Assembly (NCBI RefSeq): GCF_011075055.1
Contig: NC_058150.1
Span: forward strand, 10,268,330-10,332,329
Reading direction: 5' to 3'
Source of the DNA: Mangifera indica
Taxonomy: Eukaryota; Streptophyta; Magnoliopsida; Sapindales; Anacardiaceae
DNA: 64,000 nucleotides
The notes under the pieces were generated by a model. It was not told the DNA's origin. It saw nothing but the letters and a program-made list of their open reading frames with translations, and made no database searches. Numbering within the stretch: position 1 is the stretch's first letter; each line of letters opens with the position of its first letter. Positions 32,986-44,639 of the stretch are shown here, one piece after another. The translations under genes were made by a program, and so were the position numbers.

Positions 32986-33290
32986 AAGCATACCTATTTT
33001 TAAATCTGTCGTGTGTTACCTTTCTATCATACTACCATGGCCTCCCTAACAAGATGTGTCTAGCATCATAGGTACTACATCACATAACACCTCATCTTGA
33101 TATCTACCCACGAACAAGGCTACCACCACTTATTTATTCACCCAAATTTCTCCACAGTTATTCAACCACTGAAGCTTATAAGGCCTAGAGTGTTTAGTTG
33201 TGGGTAAACTAAGTTTTTCTGTAAGTTTGGTACTGGCTACGTTCGTGCAACTACCCCTATCTATAATTAAAGTACACACCTTACTTCACA
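32986..33290 (-). pseudogene. Family C protease
   Basis: Read on minus from about 33290: KVCTLIIDRGSCTNVAS (catalytic Asp, with Arg in place of the first Gly), KLSLPTTKHSRPYKLQWLNNCGEIWVNK, stop, VVVALFVGRYQDEVLCDVVPM, then a shifted segment toward YDRKVTHDRFKNRYAFMMSNKL. It has no open frame longer than about 50 codons. Confidence 0.7.
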
Positions 33291-34572
33291 TGACATCTAG
33301 CATGGAAAATATTCTCTCTCTGCTCATCATTTTCTTCCTTATATTGCAAACTTAGAGCTCTCCTAAACACTAATGCCCTACCCTCTATTGCATACTCTAA
33401 CTCTACATCATTAGCATCCTCTAATGGTGGCATAGACTCGTCACTAGATTCTTCCTCTATCTCATATTCACTATCCTCTCTCAACACCATGGTTCTTTTG
33501 TTAGGACATTGGGAAGCTATGTGACCCCTACCCAAACATTTAAAACATTTTATCTCACTATTTCTCCTTGATGATTCGGGTTTGATACTAGGCTTCTCTC
33601 AGCTAGACTCCTCTCTCTTAGGTTTAGAGTACTCGATTTTAGCTTAAAAAGTGGTTTATCATCTCTCTTTGACACACTTGGCTTCAAAGAACTAGAATAG
33701 GAGCCTATATGCCTTTTACCTTTTTGTTGTTGTTGTTTTTCTACCTTCATTGCCATATGGACCAAATCCTCTAACTCTACATAGTGTTGGAGCTCTACCA
33801 CATTTGCTATTTCCCTATTCAACCCATTTAAAAACCTAGCCATAGTGGTTTCCCTATCTTCTTTTACATTAGCTCTAATCATAACTATCTCCATCTTCTT
33901 GTGATAGTCTTCCACACTCTTTGTCCCTTGCCTAAGCCCTTGTAACTTCTAAAGTAAATCCTTATGGTAGTGACTAGGAACAAAACGCTACATCATTACA
34001 CTTTTCATATCATCCTAAGTATCTATGGGTCTACCCAAGTTCCTATGTCTATTTTTTAGCAACTGGTCCTATCAAATACTAGCATAATCAGTGAATTCTA
34101 CAACAGCCAACTTCACATTTTTCTCCTCAGAATACTTATGTATGTTAAAAACCTGATCTACCTTTAGCTCCCAATCTAGGTATGCCTCTAGATCTTTTCT
34201 ACTCTGAAAAGGTGGAATTTTCATCTTAATACTACTAAGGTTTCTATCACTCTACCTACTCTTTCTATACATACTATTTCTATAACTGCAATGTCCTCCC
34301 TAACTCCTAATATTATTCAACCTATCACTTATTTCATCATCCTCACTGTCAGTAACTATCCTATCATCATCCCTCACTGTTGGTGTTTTTCTTCTACCCT
34401 TAGTTGTAATGTTCCCCCTCTATCACTCTGTTGCTGCTCTAATCTATCCAACCTATCATTAACACTCCCCATTACATTAAAAAGTCACTCAAACTGTTGT
34501 TAGATCACTTGCATTGTAAAAGCCTTGGTTTTATCCGAATCTTTTATAACACTAGGGTTTTTTGATTCCATC
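33281..34572 (-). pseudogene. Family C gag
   Basis: The N-terminal part (34572-33920) is broken into short frames. 33550-33915 encodes [66 protein letters not shown], the end of the gag capsid-like domain with a Gln run (ttgttgttgttg near 33725). The CCHC knuckle KCFKCLGRGHIASQCPNKR spans about 33503-33550. 33281-33535 continues with an acidic tail (EYEIEEESSDESMPPLEDAND). This is the most complete family C gag in the window; the plus copies have lost most of gag. Confidence 0.75.
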
Positions 34573-35840
34573 ATATTATAATTTCAGAAAACAAGTGTGT
34601 TTGTAAATAATAATCCTGACATGCTCCCTTATATGTTTACACTCGCGCTTATGTTTGCACTCTAATGTCCTCACACACTATAATCTAGAACTCTTTTTTT
34701 TTTATAAGAACAAATCAAAACTGTACTTGTGACAAACGACCACCAATCAACCTAGGTTATGTTACAATTACCTACTACTAAAAAAAATGGCTAAGATTCA
34801 AAAATAAGGAGAATTTCCAGAATTGGAAAAAAAAAAAAAACACAACTACAAGAATAAATAATCAAAGGAAAGGAAATTCAAAATAGATAACAAGAATAAA
34901 AGAAATCAAATTCAAAGAAGGTAAGTATGTCAACTTTCTCCTTGATCTCTCCCCATTTTTTAACGTTTTTTTCCTTTTTTTGCTCTTTTTTTTGTTGCGT
35001 TTTTTTTCTTTTTTTTTTGTTTTTTTCACTTGGCCAAAATAAGAAAAGAAAGAAAAAAATTAAATTCCTTAGATCTTACAAAATTCTCTCTTAAGAAATT
35101 CAAAGCAATTAAGGAAATAATCAAGGTCTAATCTCCCAATTTAGGAATACCAAAATTTTCAAGGAAAATCTAAGATTTTAAGGATAATCAAGAACTCAAT
35201 CTCCCAATTTAGGCAATTACAAGGTTTTTTCCCTAAAGTTAAAGGAAACAAAGGCAATCCTCATCCAAGATTATTATCCCCAATTTCAGATTTCCCAAAT
35301 TCAAAGGGTTTTATTTTTTCGTTTTTTCATTTTTTTTTTAAGCAAGAATCTTTCAGGGGTTTGATGAATTCAACAATAATTTCAATCAAGAACTACCCTT
35401 CAATTTCAACAACAACAAGATGTTCCCCAAGAATTCAAGAAAAACCACACAACTAACCAAAATTCACTCCCCACAGGTTTGTTTGAATCTAGATCAAAAG
35501 ATCACTCTACCCCTAACTTAAATTAATTTCGGCCATAAACAAGTTTTTTTTTTTTTGTTTTTTGTCTTTCCATCAAAAGATCAATCAAGAAGACAAATTA
35601 GACACTCACACAACCTAGAATTTGACTATACTAGGGTTCAACAAGAAATCAAGAATTTCACAGATGGAAAGACACAAAAACGTTAGACCACAAAACAAAG
35701 AAATAAAAAACTAAGACTCACAAAGAAAACGAAATCAAGAACACACTCAAAGTTTTTTAAGATGCACGACTATTCAAGAAAAAGAAACCCCACCCCAAAT
35801 CACAAACATGAGAAAAGATAGATACAAAACCTAATTCAAC
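34573..35840 (-). other. Family C leader between PBS and gag
   Basis: About 1.27 kb without a credible open frame. It contains many homopolymer T runs on plus (for example 34980-35030 and 35320-35340). A shorter version follows the PBS at 40936 in the plus copy (41040-41400), which confirms it is element sequence. Confidence 0.65.
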
Positions 35841-35843
35841 TCG

Positions 35844-35855
35844 ACTCTAATACCA
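35844..35855 (-). promoter_or_regulatory. Primer binding site (family C, minus copy)
   Basis: On minus, TGGTATTAGAGT starts two bases after the LTR terminus (TTCATGTCA). It resembles the initiator-Met tRNA complement with two transitions. The plus copy at 40924 keeps the canonical sequence. Confidence 0.8.
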
Positions 35856-35857
35856 AC

Positions 35858-36571
35858 TGACATGAACCTTGACGATTTAACGCAAGACCCAATGCCCAAA
35901 AAGATATTTTTCCCAAGACTAAATCAATTTTGTCACTTAATGACCCTTGACCCAAATCGATATGGAATCGAACGAACCTTGGAATTGTAATGGTGAACTC
36001 CCCAGGACCAAAGCTTGATAAGTTCAAAGGATTGATAGTTCAAGAGTAAGCAAAACTATGCCCATTACCTAAATAACTACCTAAAACACTAATTAAATTA
36101 AAAGAAAATATGTCAATTGGGCTCAATAAAGTCTAGCCCGGTCACAAACAAGATTAAAATCATAAAAACCAAAAACCCTAAATTTGGGTAAACTAAAACT
36201 GTGTAATACAAACTGAAATAGATTTAATTGGGTCTCCAAATTGGGTGCAACTAGTGAAGCTGGTTATTGTTATAGAGCTCGAAACAAGCTTTTTGTTTAT
36301 ATATTACAGGCCCCGTAACTCCTCCCAAATCAAAAGGTATGGCTATTTAAAGTCTGTTTGTGCATAAGCTCGAGCCTGAATCAAGTTGACCTCTCGGTTG
36401 GCTCCTTCAAGCATCCAATTATCCTTGAGTGAGCTGGTTTTAGTCTCTAAGCCCTCCATGAGCCTAACTAAGGCCTGTTGCATCTTCTTAGCTCTGCTCC
36501 TCATAATTGGCCCAACCAAAATGTGTAACAGATCTCTTTGATGGCTTGATACTTCTACGATGCCTCCATCA
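35858..36571 (-). repeat. Family C 5' LTR, minus orientation, internally deleted (714 bp)
   Basis: Starts (on minus) TGATGGAGGCATCG at 36571 and ends GTTCATGTCA at 35858. Compared with 40084-40921 (838 bp) it lacks about 100 bp around the TATA region, between the equivalents of the aattaggtaa and cttactcttgaac segments, so its promoter is probably destroyed. Confidence 0.85.
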
Positions 36572-36591
36572 GTCACCTAGCCTCTTAGTGT

Positions 36592-37360
36592 CCTAACAAA
36601 AGAACCATGGTGTTGAGGGAGGATGACGAGTATTAGATAGAGGAAGAATCTAATGATGAGTCTATACCACTATTACAGGATGCTAGTGATACAGAGTCAG
36701 AGTATGTAGTTGAGGGTGAGGCATTAGTGTCTATGAGAGCTTTAAGTTTACAATACAAAGAAGAAAATGATGAGCAGAGAGAAAATATTTTCCATACTAG
36801 ATGTTTGTGAAAGGGAAGATATGCACTTTAATTATAAATAAGGGTAGTTGAGCGGATGTAGTTAGTACCAAACTTATAGAAAAACTTAGTTTACCCTTAA
36901 CCAAACACCTTAGGCCTTATAAGCCTTAGTGATTGAATGACTATAGAGAAATTAAGGTGAATAAACAAATGGTGGTGGCCTTATCCATGGGTAGGTATTA
37001 AGATGAGGTGTTGTATAATGTAGTACCCGTGCATACTGGACACATCTTGTTAGGGAAACCATGAAAGTATGATAAAAAGGTGACATACGATGGATTCAAG
37101 AATAGATACTCTTTCATGATGATCAATAAACTCATCACACTTGTACTATTGCCACCAAAGCAGGTTTATGAGGATCAAGTAAGAAGAAGAAAGATAAATG
37201 AAGAGAAAAAAAAGTGAGAGTGAAAACAAAAAAAGAGAAAATGTGAATGAGGATGAGCGAAGAAAAAGTAAAGCCAAAAAGAGGGGAGAGAAAAAAGAGG
37301 TGAACAATTCAGCCATGATAGAAAAAACAAGGAGCGAAAAAAGAGAGTTTTTATGGGAAA
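36592..37360 (+). pseudogene. Family C gag tail, protease and charged linker
   Basis: Reads an acidic gag tail (EEESNDESIPLLQDASDTESEYVVEGEALVSMRALSLQYKEENDEQRENIFHTRC), then protease in which the active-site stretch reads IINKGS-stop-ADVVSTKL (catalytic Asp changed to Asn, next codon TGA for Cys or Gly), VVALSMGRY and LLGKP. A purine-rich segment (37180-37350) encoding mostly Glu, Lys, Ser and Arg follows. Without the catalytic Asp this protease is dead independently of the stops. Confidence 0.75.
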
Positions 37361-38755
37361 ATGAGTGATGTGATGACTGCCTTTGTGACTAAACAATATC
37401 CATTATTGTTAGTTTACAAGGAAAACTTTTTATGTTTCACTAACGCTGATAATTCTCTTCCTATTGTGTTTGTTTCTCTTTTACAAGAGTTTGAAGATGT
37501 ATTCCCTGAGGAGATTATTGATGGATTACCTCCAATTCATAGGATTGAGCACCAGATCGACTTCAAACTTGGAGTGGCGATACCTAATTGACCAGCCTAT
37601 AAAAGTAATCCTAAGGAGACAAAAGAGCTTAGAAGGCAAGTGAAGGAGTTAATGAAGAAAGGATACGTGAGAGAGAGTATAAGTCTATGTGTTGTACAAG
37701 TACCTAAGAAGGATGAGACGTGAAGAATGTGCATTGATTGTTGAGCCGCCAATAAAATAACTGTAAAGTATTAGTATCCCATACCTAGGTTAGATGGTAT
37801 GCTTGATGAGTTGCATAGATTATGTATTTTTTTCGAATATTGATTTGAAAAGTGGATATCATCAAATTAGAATGAAAGAGGGTGATAAATGGAAAACTAC
37901 TTTTAAAACCAAACATAGACTATATGAATAATTGGTAATGCCATTTGGACTAACTAACGTGCCTAGTACGTTTTTGAGATTAATGAACCATGTCTTGCAT
38001 GCATTTATAGGCAAGTTTGTAGTCGTTTATTTTGATGATATTCTCTTTTATAGTCATAGTTTAGATGAGCATATAGGACATGTGTGTGATGTTTTGCTAG
38101 TGCTTAGGAAAGAGAGGTTATTTGGTAATTTTAAGAAATGTTCCTTTTGCACTGACCAAGTTGTGTTCCTAGGATTTGTGGTTTCATCCAAGGGTATTAA
38201 GGTAGATAAGGAGAAGGTTAAGGCTATCTGAGAGTGGCCAACGCCTACTTCCATGACCGAGGTTAAGAGTTTCCATAATTTAGCTAGTTTTTATAAGAGA
38301 TTTATACGAGACTTTAGTACAATAGCAACACCACTAACTAAAGTTATTAAAAAGAATGTAAGATTTAGGTAGGGTGAGGAACAAGAGCATGCATTTGCAT
38401 TAATTAAGGATAAGTTAAGTTTTGCACCTTTACTTGCTTTACCTAATTTTTTAAACCATTTGAACTTTAGTGTGATACTTTAAGTATAGGTATTGGAGTT
38501 GTTTTGATGCAGGAAAATAGGCTTATAGCGTATTTCAGTGAGAAGCTCAATGGACCTGCTTTGAAGTACCCTACTTAGGACAAAGAGTTATACGCTTTGG
38601 TGAGAGCATTGGAGACATGGAAGTATTACCTTTGGCTACCCAAGTTTATCATCAGGACAGATCATGAGTCCCTAAAACATTTAAAGGGATAAAGTAAGTT
38701 AAACAAGAGACATGCAAGGTGGATTGAATACATCAAAACCTTTCCTTATGTCATT
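37361..38755 (+). pseudogene. Family C RT and RNase H
   Basis: 37361-37591 is open (FEDVFPEEIIDGLPPIHRIEHQIDFKLGVAIPN, then TGA for Arg). The middle of RT is shifted. 37932-38231 is open with [48 protein letters not shown] (YFDD at 38028-38039) and [21 protein letters not shown], followed by TGA for Arg. RNase H pieces: FSEKLNGPALKYPT, a stop, [18 protein letters not shown] and [12 protein letters not shown]. The first catalytic region (FELECDASS) is disrupted near 38460. Confidence 0.8.
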
Positions 38756-40083
38756 CATTACAAGCAAGGTAAGGAAAATGTTATGGAAGATACGTTGTCT
38801 TGCAGGTATACTTTAATTTTGACTTTAGATACTAAGTTACTTGGTTTTGAGTATATAAAGGAATTGTATGTGAATGATTTTGATTTTTCCAGTATTTATA
38901 AAGCTTGTGATAAAATTGCATTTGGTAAATTTTATAGGCATAATGGTTATTTATTTTGAGAAAATAGATTATGTATGCCTGTGAGTTCCTTGCGTGAATT
39001 GCTTGTGAGGGAAGCACATGGGGGTGGATTAATAGGTCATTTTGGTATAGCTAAGACTTTAGATGTACTACAAGAGCATTTCTTTTGGCTTTATATGAAA
39101 TGAGATGTAGAGCGTATTTGTACTCGTTGTATTAGGTGTAAATAGGCTAAGTCTAGAGTTTTACCCCATGGATAATATACACCTTTACCTATACCTATTA
39201 TACCTTGGGAGGATATCTCTATAGACTTTGTTTTAGGGTTACCTAGGTCTAGGAAGGGCAGTGATTCAGTTTTTGTCGTGGTTGATAGGTTTTCAAAGAT
39301 GGGACACTTTATTCCATGTTGTAAAACTGATGATGCCACTTATATTGTTGATTTGTTTTTCACGAAGATCATGTGTTTACACAGAGTTCCAAGGAGTATT
39401 GTATATGATGATGATGTGAAGTTCTTAAGCTACTTCTAGAAGGTATTATAGGGTCAGTTAGGTACTAAATTACTATTTTCTGTAACATGTTACCTACAGA
39501 TGGATGGACAAATAGAGATAGTTAACAGAACTTTATCTCAGTTATTACATGTTGTATTAGAAAAAAACTTGAGAACTTGGGAGGATAGCTTGCCACATGT
39601 AGAATTTACATATAATAGGGTTATGCATACATCTACTGGTTATTCACCTTTTGAAGTTGTTTATGGTTTTAATCCACTTACACCTTTGGACTTGTTACTT
39701 TTACCTGTTGAGGAACGTACTAGTTTAGATGGTAAAAGGAAGGCAGAGTTAGTTTGATAGCTTCATGAGAAAGTTAGGCAAAATATTGAGAGGAGAACTG
39801 AATAATATGTCAAACAAGCTAACAAAGGAAAGCACAAGGTGGTCTTCCAACCTGGTGATTGGGTTTGGGTGCACATGTGGAGGGAACGGTTTCCATCCTA
39901 ACATAAATCTAAGTTAAATCTAAGGGGTGATGGTCCATTTCGAGTACTCGAGTGGGTCAACGATAATGCCTATAGATTGGATCTTCCAAGTGAGTATAAT
40001 ATAAGTGCTACTTTTAATGTTTTTGACCTATCTTCTTATGATGATGTAGGTTTGAGGATAAATCCTTCTCAAAAGAGAAGGAA
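38756..40083 (+). pseudogene. Family C integrase, complete in extent
   Basis: Starts at [18 protein letters not shown]. The zinc domain has [25 protein letters not shown] and ICTRCIRCK. The core includes [37 protein letters not shown], a [10 protein letters not shown] region and [77 protein letters not shown] (open frame 39500-39757). All three catalytic acids appear to be present. The C-terminal domain follows (FQPGDWVWVHMWRERFPS, then 39977-40083 ending at the LTR). Stops include 38958, 39101, 39171, 39437 and 39755. Confidence 0.85.
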
Positions 40084-40921
40084 TGATAGAGGCATTATAG
40101 AAGTGTCGAGTCATTTTAGAAGCATCGAGCCATCAAAAAGATTTGCTACACATTCTGATTGGGCCAATTTAAGAAACAAAGCTAAAAAGATACAACAGAC
40201 CTTAGTTGGGCTTGTGGAGGGCTTAAAGACTAAAACCAGGTCACTCAAGGATGATTGGATGCTTGAAAGAGCCAACAGAGAGGTCAAGTTGATTCAAGCC
40301 CAAGCTTATGCCCAGATAGACTTTGAACAACCTAACTTTTGATCCAAGAGGAGTTACAGGGCCTACAATGTATCAACGTGAAGCTCGTTTCGAGCTCTAT
40401 AGCAATAACCAATTTTACTGGTTACACCCAATTTGGAGGCCCAAATAAAAACCGTTTCAATGTGTACTATGCAATTTTTGTTACCAAACTTAGCATTTTT
40501 GGTTTTTATGATTTTGATCTTGTTTGTGACTAGGGTAGACTTTATTGAGCCCAATTAACATATTTTCTTTTAATTTAATTAGTGTTTTGGATAGTTAATT
40601 AGGTAACGGGCTTGGGATGTTTGAAAGTCCATTGGGTCATGGATAGTTTAGGGTTAAGTTGGCATTGTACTATAAAAGCTAAAATTTTCATGATGAATAG
40701 ATCTTTTGGCTGACTTTTGCACAATTTTGTTTACTGTTGAAACTATAAATCCTTTGAACTTATCAACCTTTGTCTTGTGGCATTCACCATTACGATTTCA
40801 AGGTTCATTCGATTCCATATCAATTCGGGTAAGGGTCACTGAGTGACAAAATTGATTCAATCTTGGGGAAAATATCTTCTTGAGTATTGGGTCTTGTGTC
40901 AAATCATCAAGGTTCACGTTA
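40084..40921 (+). repeat. Family C LTR shared by two internal regions (838 bp)
   Basis: Starts TGATAGAGGCATTATAG directly after the integrase end and finishes AAGGTTCACGTTA two bases before a canonical PBS. It is therefore both the 3' LTR of the copy on its left and the 5' LTR of the copy on its right. A TATA-like ctataaaag lies near 40670. A short duplicated segment (gtcgagtca..., gcatcgagccatca) sits near its start. Confidence 0.9.
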
Positions 40922-40923
40922 GT

Positions 40924-40936
40924 TGGTATCAGAGCC
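40924..40936 (+). promoter_or_regulatory. Primer binding site, tRNA-iMet type (family C)
   Basis: TGGTATCAGAGCC, a perfect match to the usual plant initiator-Met complement, two bases after the LTR. Confidence 0.9.
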
Positions 40937-43642
40937 AAGTCGAACATGGTTTTGTATCTATCTTTTCTTATGTTTTCGATTAGAAGTTCTTTTCTTGAAT
41001 AGCTGTGCATTTTAGGAATCTTTGGGTGTGTTTTTGATTTCATTTTCTTGGTGATTTCGTTTTCATTTTCTTGATTCCGTTTTGGTGTCCTTGTTTTCTT
41101 AAAATTCTTGAATTAGTATAGTCGAATTCTAAGGTGTGTGGGTGTCTAATATGTCTTGTTGATTGATCCAAAAAGAAACAAAAAAAATTTGTTGAAGGCC
41201 GAAAGTAATTTAAATTGAGGGTAGCGAGATTTTTTGATCTAGATTCAAATAAACCTTTGGGAAGTGAATTAGGGTTAGCTTTGTATGGGATTATTGGTTT
41301 CTTAGGGAAGATTTTATTGTTGTTGAATTTGAAAGGGTAGTTCTTGGTGGAAATTATTGTTGAAACTTGTCAAAACCTTGATTGTCAAGAAAAACAAACA
41401 GAAGAGAAAAAAAAAACATAAGCAAAAAATAAACCATTGAAAAAGAACCTAGCCAAAAGAAACCTAGTACCAAACCTAAACCATTAAAGAGAAACAATGA
41501 GATCAAATGTTTTAAGTGTTAGGGTAGGGGTCATATAGCCTTTCAATGTCCTAACAAAAGAACTACATTGTTGAGGGAAGATGATGAGTATGAGACAGAA
41601 AAAAAGTCGAGTGATAAGTCTATGCCACCATTAAAGGATACTAGTGATGAAGAGTTGGAGTATGCAGTAAAAGGTGAGGCATTAATGTCTAGGAGAGCTT
41701 TAAATTTACAGTACAAGGAAGAAAATGATAAGCAGAGAGAGAATATCTTTCATACTAGGTGTCATATGAAGGGTAAGGTTACACTTTGATCATAAATTGG
41801 GGTAGTTGCATAAAAGTAGCTAGTACCAAGCTTGTAAGAAAACTTAGTTTACCTACACTTAAACACCCTAGACCTTATAAACTTCAGTGATTGAATGGTT
41901 GTGGAGAGATTATGGTGAATAAACAAATGGTGGTGGCTTTGTCTGTGGATAGGTATCAAGATGAGGCTTTGTGTGATGTAGTACCCATGCATGCCTGTCA
42001 CATTTTATTGGGTAAGCTATGGCAATATGATATAAAAGTGACACATGATGGGTTTAAAAATAAGTATTCCTTTATGATGAGCAATACGTTAATAACCCTT
42101 GTACCTTTGTCACAAAAATAAGTATATGATGATCAAGTGAGGAAGTAGAATATGTTTGATGAAAAGAAAGAAAGTGAGAGTGAGAAGAAAAAGAGAAAAT
42201 TTGAGTGAGAAAGAGAGAAGAGAGAAGAAAAAAAGAGCGAGAATTTGGCCTTAAGAAAAGAAGAGGGAGAGAAAAAAAAGAAAAGTTTTTAAGCAAAAGC
42301 GAGTGATGTGAGGGTAGCCTTTGTAACTAAACAATATTTATTATTGCTTGTCTACAAGGAATAGTTTTTGTTTTCCACTAATACTGACTAATCTCTTTAT
42401 AGTGTGTTTGTTTCTCTTTTGTAGAGGTTTGAAGGCGTATTCCCTGATGAGATTCTAGATGGATTGCCATTGTTTGTGGGATCGTGCACCAGATTGATTT
42501 CATACCTAGAGTAACGATACCTAATCGACCAACTTATAAATGTAATCTCAAAGAGATAAAGAAGCTTTAGAGACAAGTGGAGGAGTTGTTGAAGAGGGGA
42601 TACGTGAGGGAGAGCATGAGTCTATGTGTCATACCAGTGATTCTAGTGCCTAAGAGGGATGAGTCATAGAGGATGTGTGCTAACTGTCAAGCCATTAACA
42701 AAATCACTATAAAGTATCGTTATCCTATACCTAGGCTAGATGATATACTTGATGATTTCATGGATCATGTATCTTTACAAAAATTGATTTAAAAAATGGT
42801 ATCATCAAATTAGGATGAAAGAAGGTGATGAATAGAAAATTGCTTTTAAAACCAAACATGGATTGTATGAGTAGTTGGTAATGCCATTTGGGCTTACTAA
42901 CATACCTAGTATGTTTATGAGGTTAATGAACCATCTCTTGTGTGCATTTATAGGCAAGTTTGTAGTTATCTATTTTGATGATATACTCATTTATAGTCAT
43001 AGTCTAGATAAGCATAAAGGACACATGCGTGATGCTTTGCTTATGCTTTGGAAAGAAAGATTATTTGGTAATCTCAAGAAGTGTTCTTTTTGCACTAACC
43101 AAGTTGTGTTCCTATGATTTATGGTCTTATCTAAAGGGATTAAGATAGATGAGGAAAAGGACAAGGTTATTCAAGAGTAGTCGATGCCTACTTCTATTAC
43201 TAAGGTTAGGAGTTTCCACGGTCTAACTAGTTTCTATAGGAGATTTGTGCAAGACTTTAGTACACTAGCGGCACCATTAACTAAAATAATTAAAAAGAAT
43301 GTAAGGTTTAAATGGGGTGAGGAACAAGAACGTGAATTTGCTTTGATTAAAGATAAGTTGAGGACTGTACCTTTACTTGTTTTGCTTGATTCTTCTAAAC
43401 TATTTGAAGTTGAGTGTGATACTTCAAGTATAGGCATTATAACTGTTTTGATGTAGGAAAATAGACCTATAACATTTTTCAGTGAAAAACTCAACGGGCC
43501 ACCTTATAGTACCCTACTTATGATAAAAAGTTATACGCTTTGGTGAGGGCATTAGAGATGTGACAACATTACCCTTGGTCGTGCAAGTTCATCATCTGAA
43601 CATATCATGAGTCCCTAAAACATTTAAAAGGACAAGGTAAGT
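40937..43642 (+). mobile_element. Family C internal region, second plus copy (leader to RNase H)
   Basis: Leader 40937-41400, then a deletion that removes the gag core. From about 41500: a zinc knuckle (CFKC-stop-GRGHIAFQCPNKR, with TAG in the knuckle), acidic tail (41568-41789), protease pieces (41891-42121, VVALSVDRYQDEALCDVVPMHACHILLGKLWQYDIKVTHDG), the charged linker (42130-42300), RT and RNase H. It is interrupted after the RNase H codons for GQGKL at 43642 by a family A element and continues at 47636-47800. Confidence 0.85.
42300..43642 (+). pseudogene. Family C RT and RNase H, second plus copy
   Basis: Pieces: an FEGVFPDEILDGLPLF start near 42430, VRESMSLCVIPVILVPKRDES then TAG for Trp, [23 protein letters not shown], 42875-43117 with [44 protein letters not shown] (YFDD at 42971-42982), 43184-43456 with FHGLTSFYRRFVQDFSTLAAPLTKIIKKNVRFKWGEEQE and an RNase H start (FEVECDTSSIGI), then TAG. 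It ends at LKHLKGQGK where the family A LTR begins. Confidence 0.8.
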
Positions 43643-44627
43643 TGGTGCATTTTTCATCAACATGCAACAATTATCTAAAATCACAAAACTATTTTTACTA
43701 TTTATTTGGTATGTGCAGTTTTTTTCCTTACAATTTAACCAACCAAATCAACTCTAAATCCAACCGAATTCATTTCATCATAATCACAACACAATGAACT
43801 TTCTTTGAAGCTATAGATATACACAATTGGTATAAAATAAGACAATCAAAATACAAGTAGAATATAATGGTAGAAATGGTAATTATGTTACAACTCTCTA
43901 CCATAGGATTGAAAACCCTTCACATGCATACAATTTGGATTCTAAGGAACACACTAATGAAAACCAAGGCATTAAGGAAAAAGATCCACTAACTTTGGGG
44001 TCTTCTACCACCAGTCTCCACCAAAGATGATTGGATAAAAGAAAGATAAGTGAAAGTTTCAAAACACTTCACAAAGATTTCATTATCTTTTTAAAAAAAA
44101 TAAGCTCAAGCTTTTACAAATAAAGGCTCACCCTTTATATAGAAGAGGGTGGCAGCAAGATCTAATAAAAGTTGACAAAATTCAACTAAAATTGCATGAG
44201 TTAAGCTAAGTTTTTCATTCTAAATTAAGCTTATACCTATTAATTAGCTAAAGATGAAAAGGTTGCTTTTTCGTTAACTTTAGGAATTATGTTTCCTAAC
44301 TAAAACAACCAATCTCTCATCTTGTTTCAAGTAAACTAAACACACAAAATAGGCTCTTTGGCTTCAAAATAATGCTTGGATGGTTGGGCCTTGATAAATC
44401 TCCTCATGAAGCTTTCTTTTGGGCCAATAAGACCAAGTTATTCACTTGGACCTTAAGTGTATGCAATGATACTATACCCAAAAGTGGATTTGGGGCAAAA
44501 ATTAAGATGTATTGCTTCCTTTGGCTTGGGAACTACTAGAACTCGATCCTTCTTGGCTTTAAAGGATGTATGGAGACTTGAGGATAGCTAGGAACCCAAA
44601 AATGATGATGGAGCCATGTATGCATCA
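43643..44627 (-). repeat. Family A 3' LTR, minus orientation (985 bp)
   Basis: Termini on plus are TGGTGCATTTTTCATC and CATGTATGCATCA. A purine tract TTGGGAAGAA (on minus) immediately precedes its 5' end, confirming it is the 3' LTR. A TATA-like tatataaagg (minus) lies near 44131-44140. The LTR interrupts family C between codons for GQGKL and the expected NKRH. Confidence 0.9.
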
Positions 44628-44639
44628 TTCTTCCCAAGT

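Larger units (their letters stand above)
30494..36571 (-). mobile_element. Family C Ty3/gypsy element, 5' LTR to mid integrase
   Basis: Reading on minus: 5' LTR (36571-35858), PBS, a 1.3-kb leader, gag, protease, charged linker, RT, RNase H, integrase. It stops in the integrase core at about 30494 (VLGLPRSS), where unrelated sequence begins, so the integrase end and 3' LTR are missing. It faces the next family C element head to head at 36571. Confidence 0.9.
36577..40083 (+). mobile_element. Family C internal region (gag tail to integrase), plus copy
   Basis: Begins in the gag zinc-knuckle region (cctaacaaaagaaccatgg near 36592) directly against the inverted family C LTR, and runs through protease, charged linker, RT, RNase H and integrase to the LTR at 40084. 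It lacks a PBS, leader and most of gag. All domains are present but carry many stops. Confidence 0.85.
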
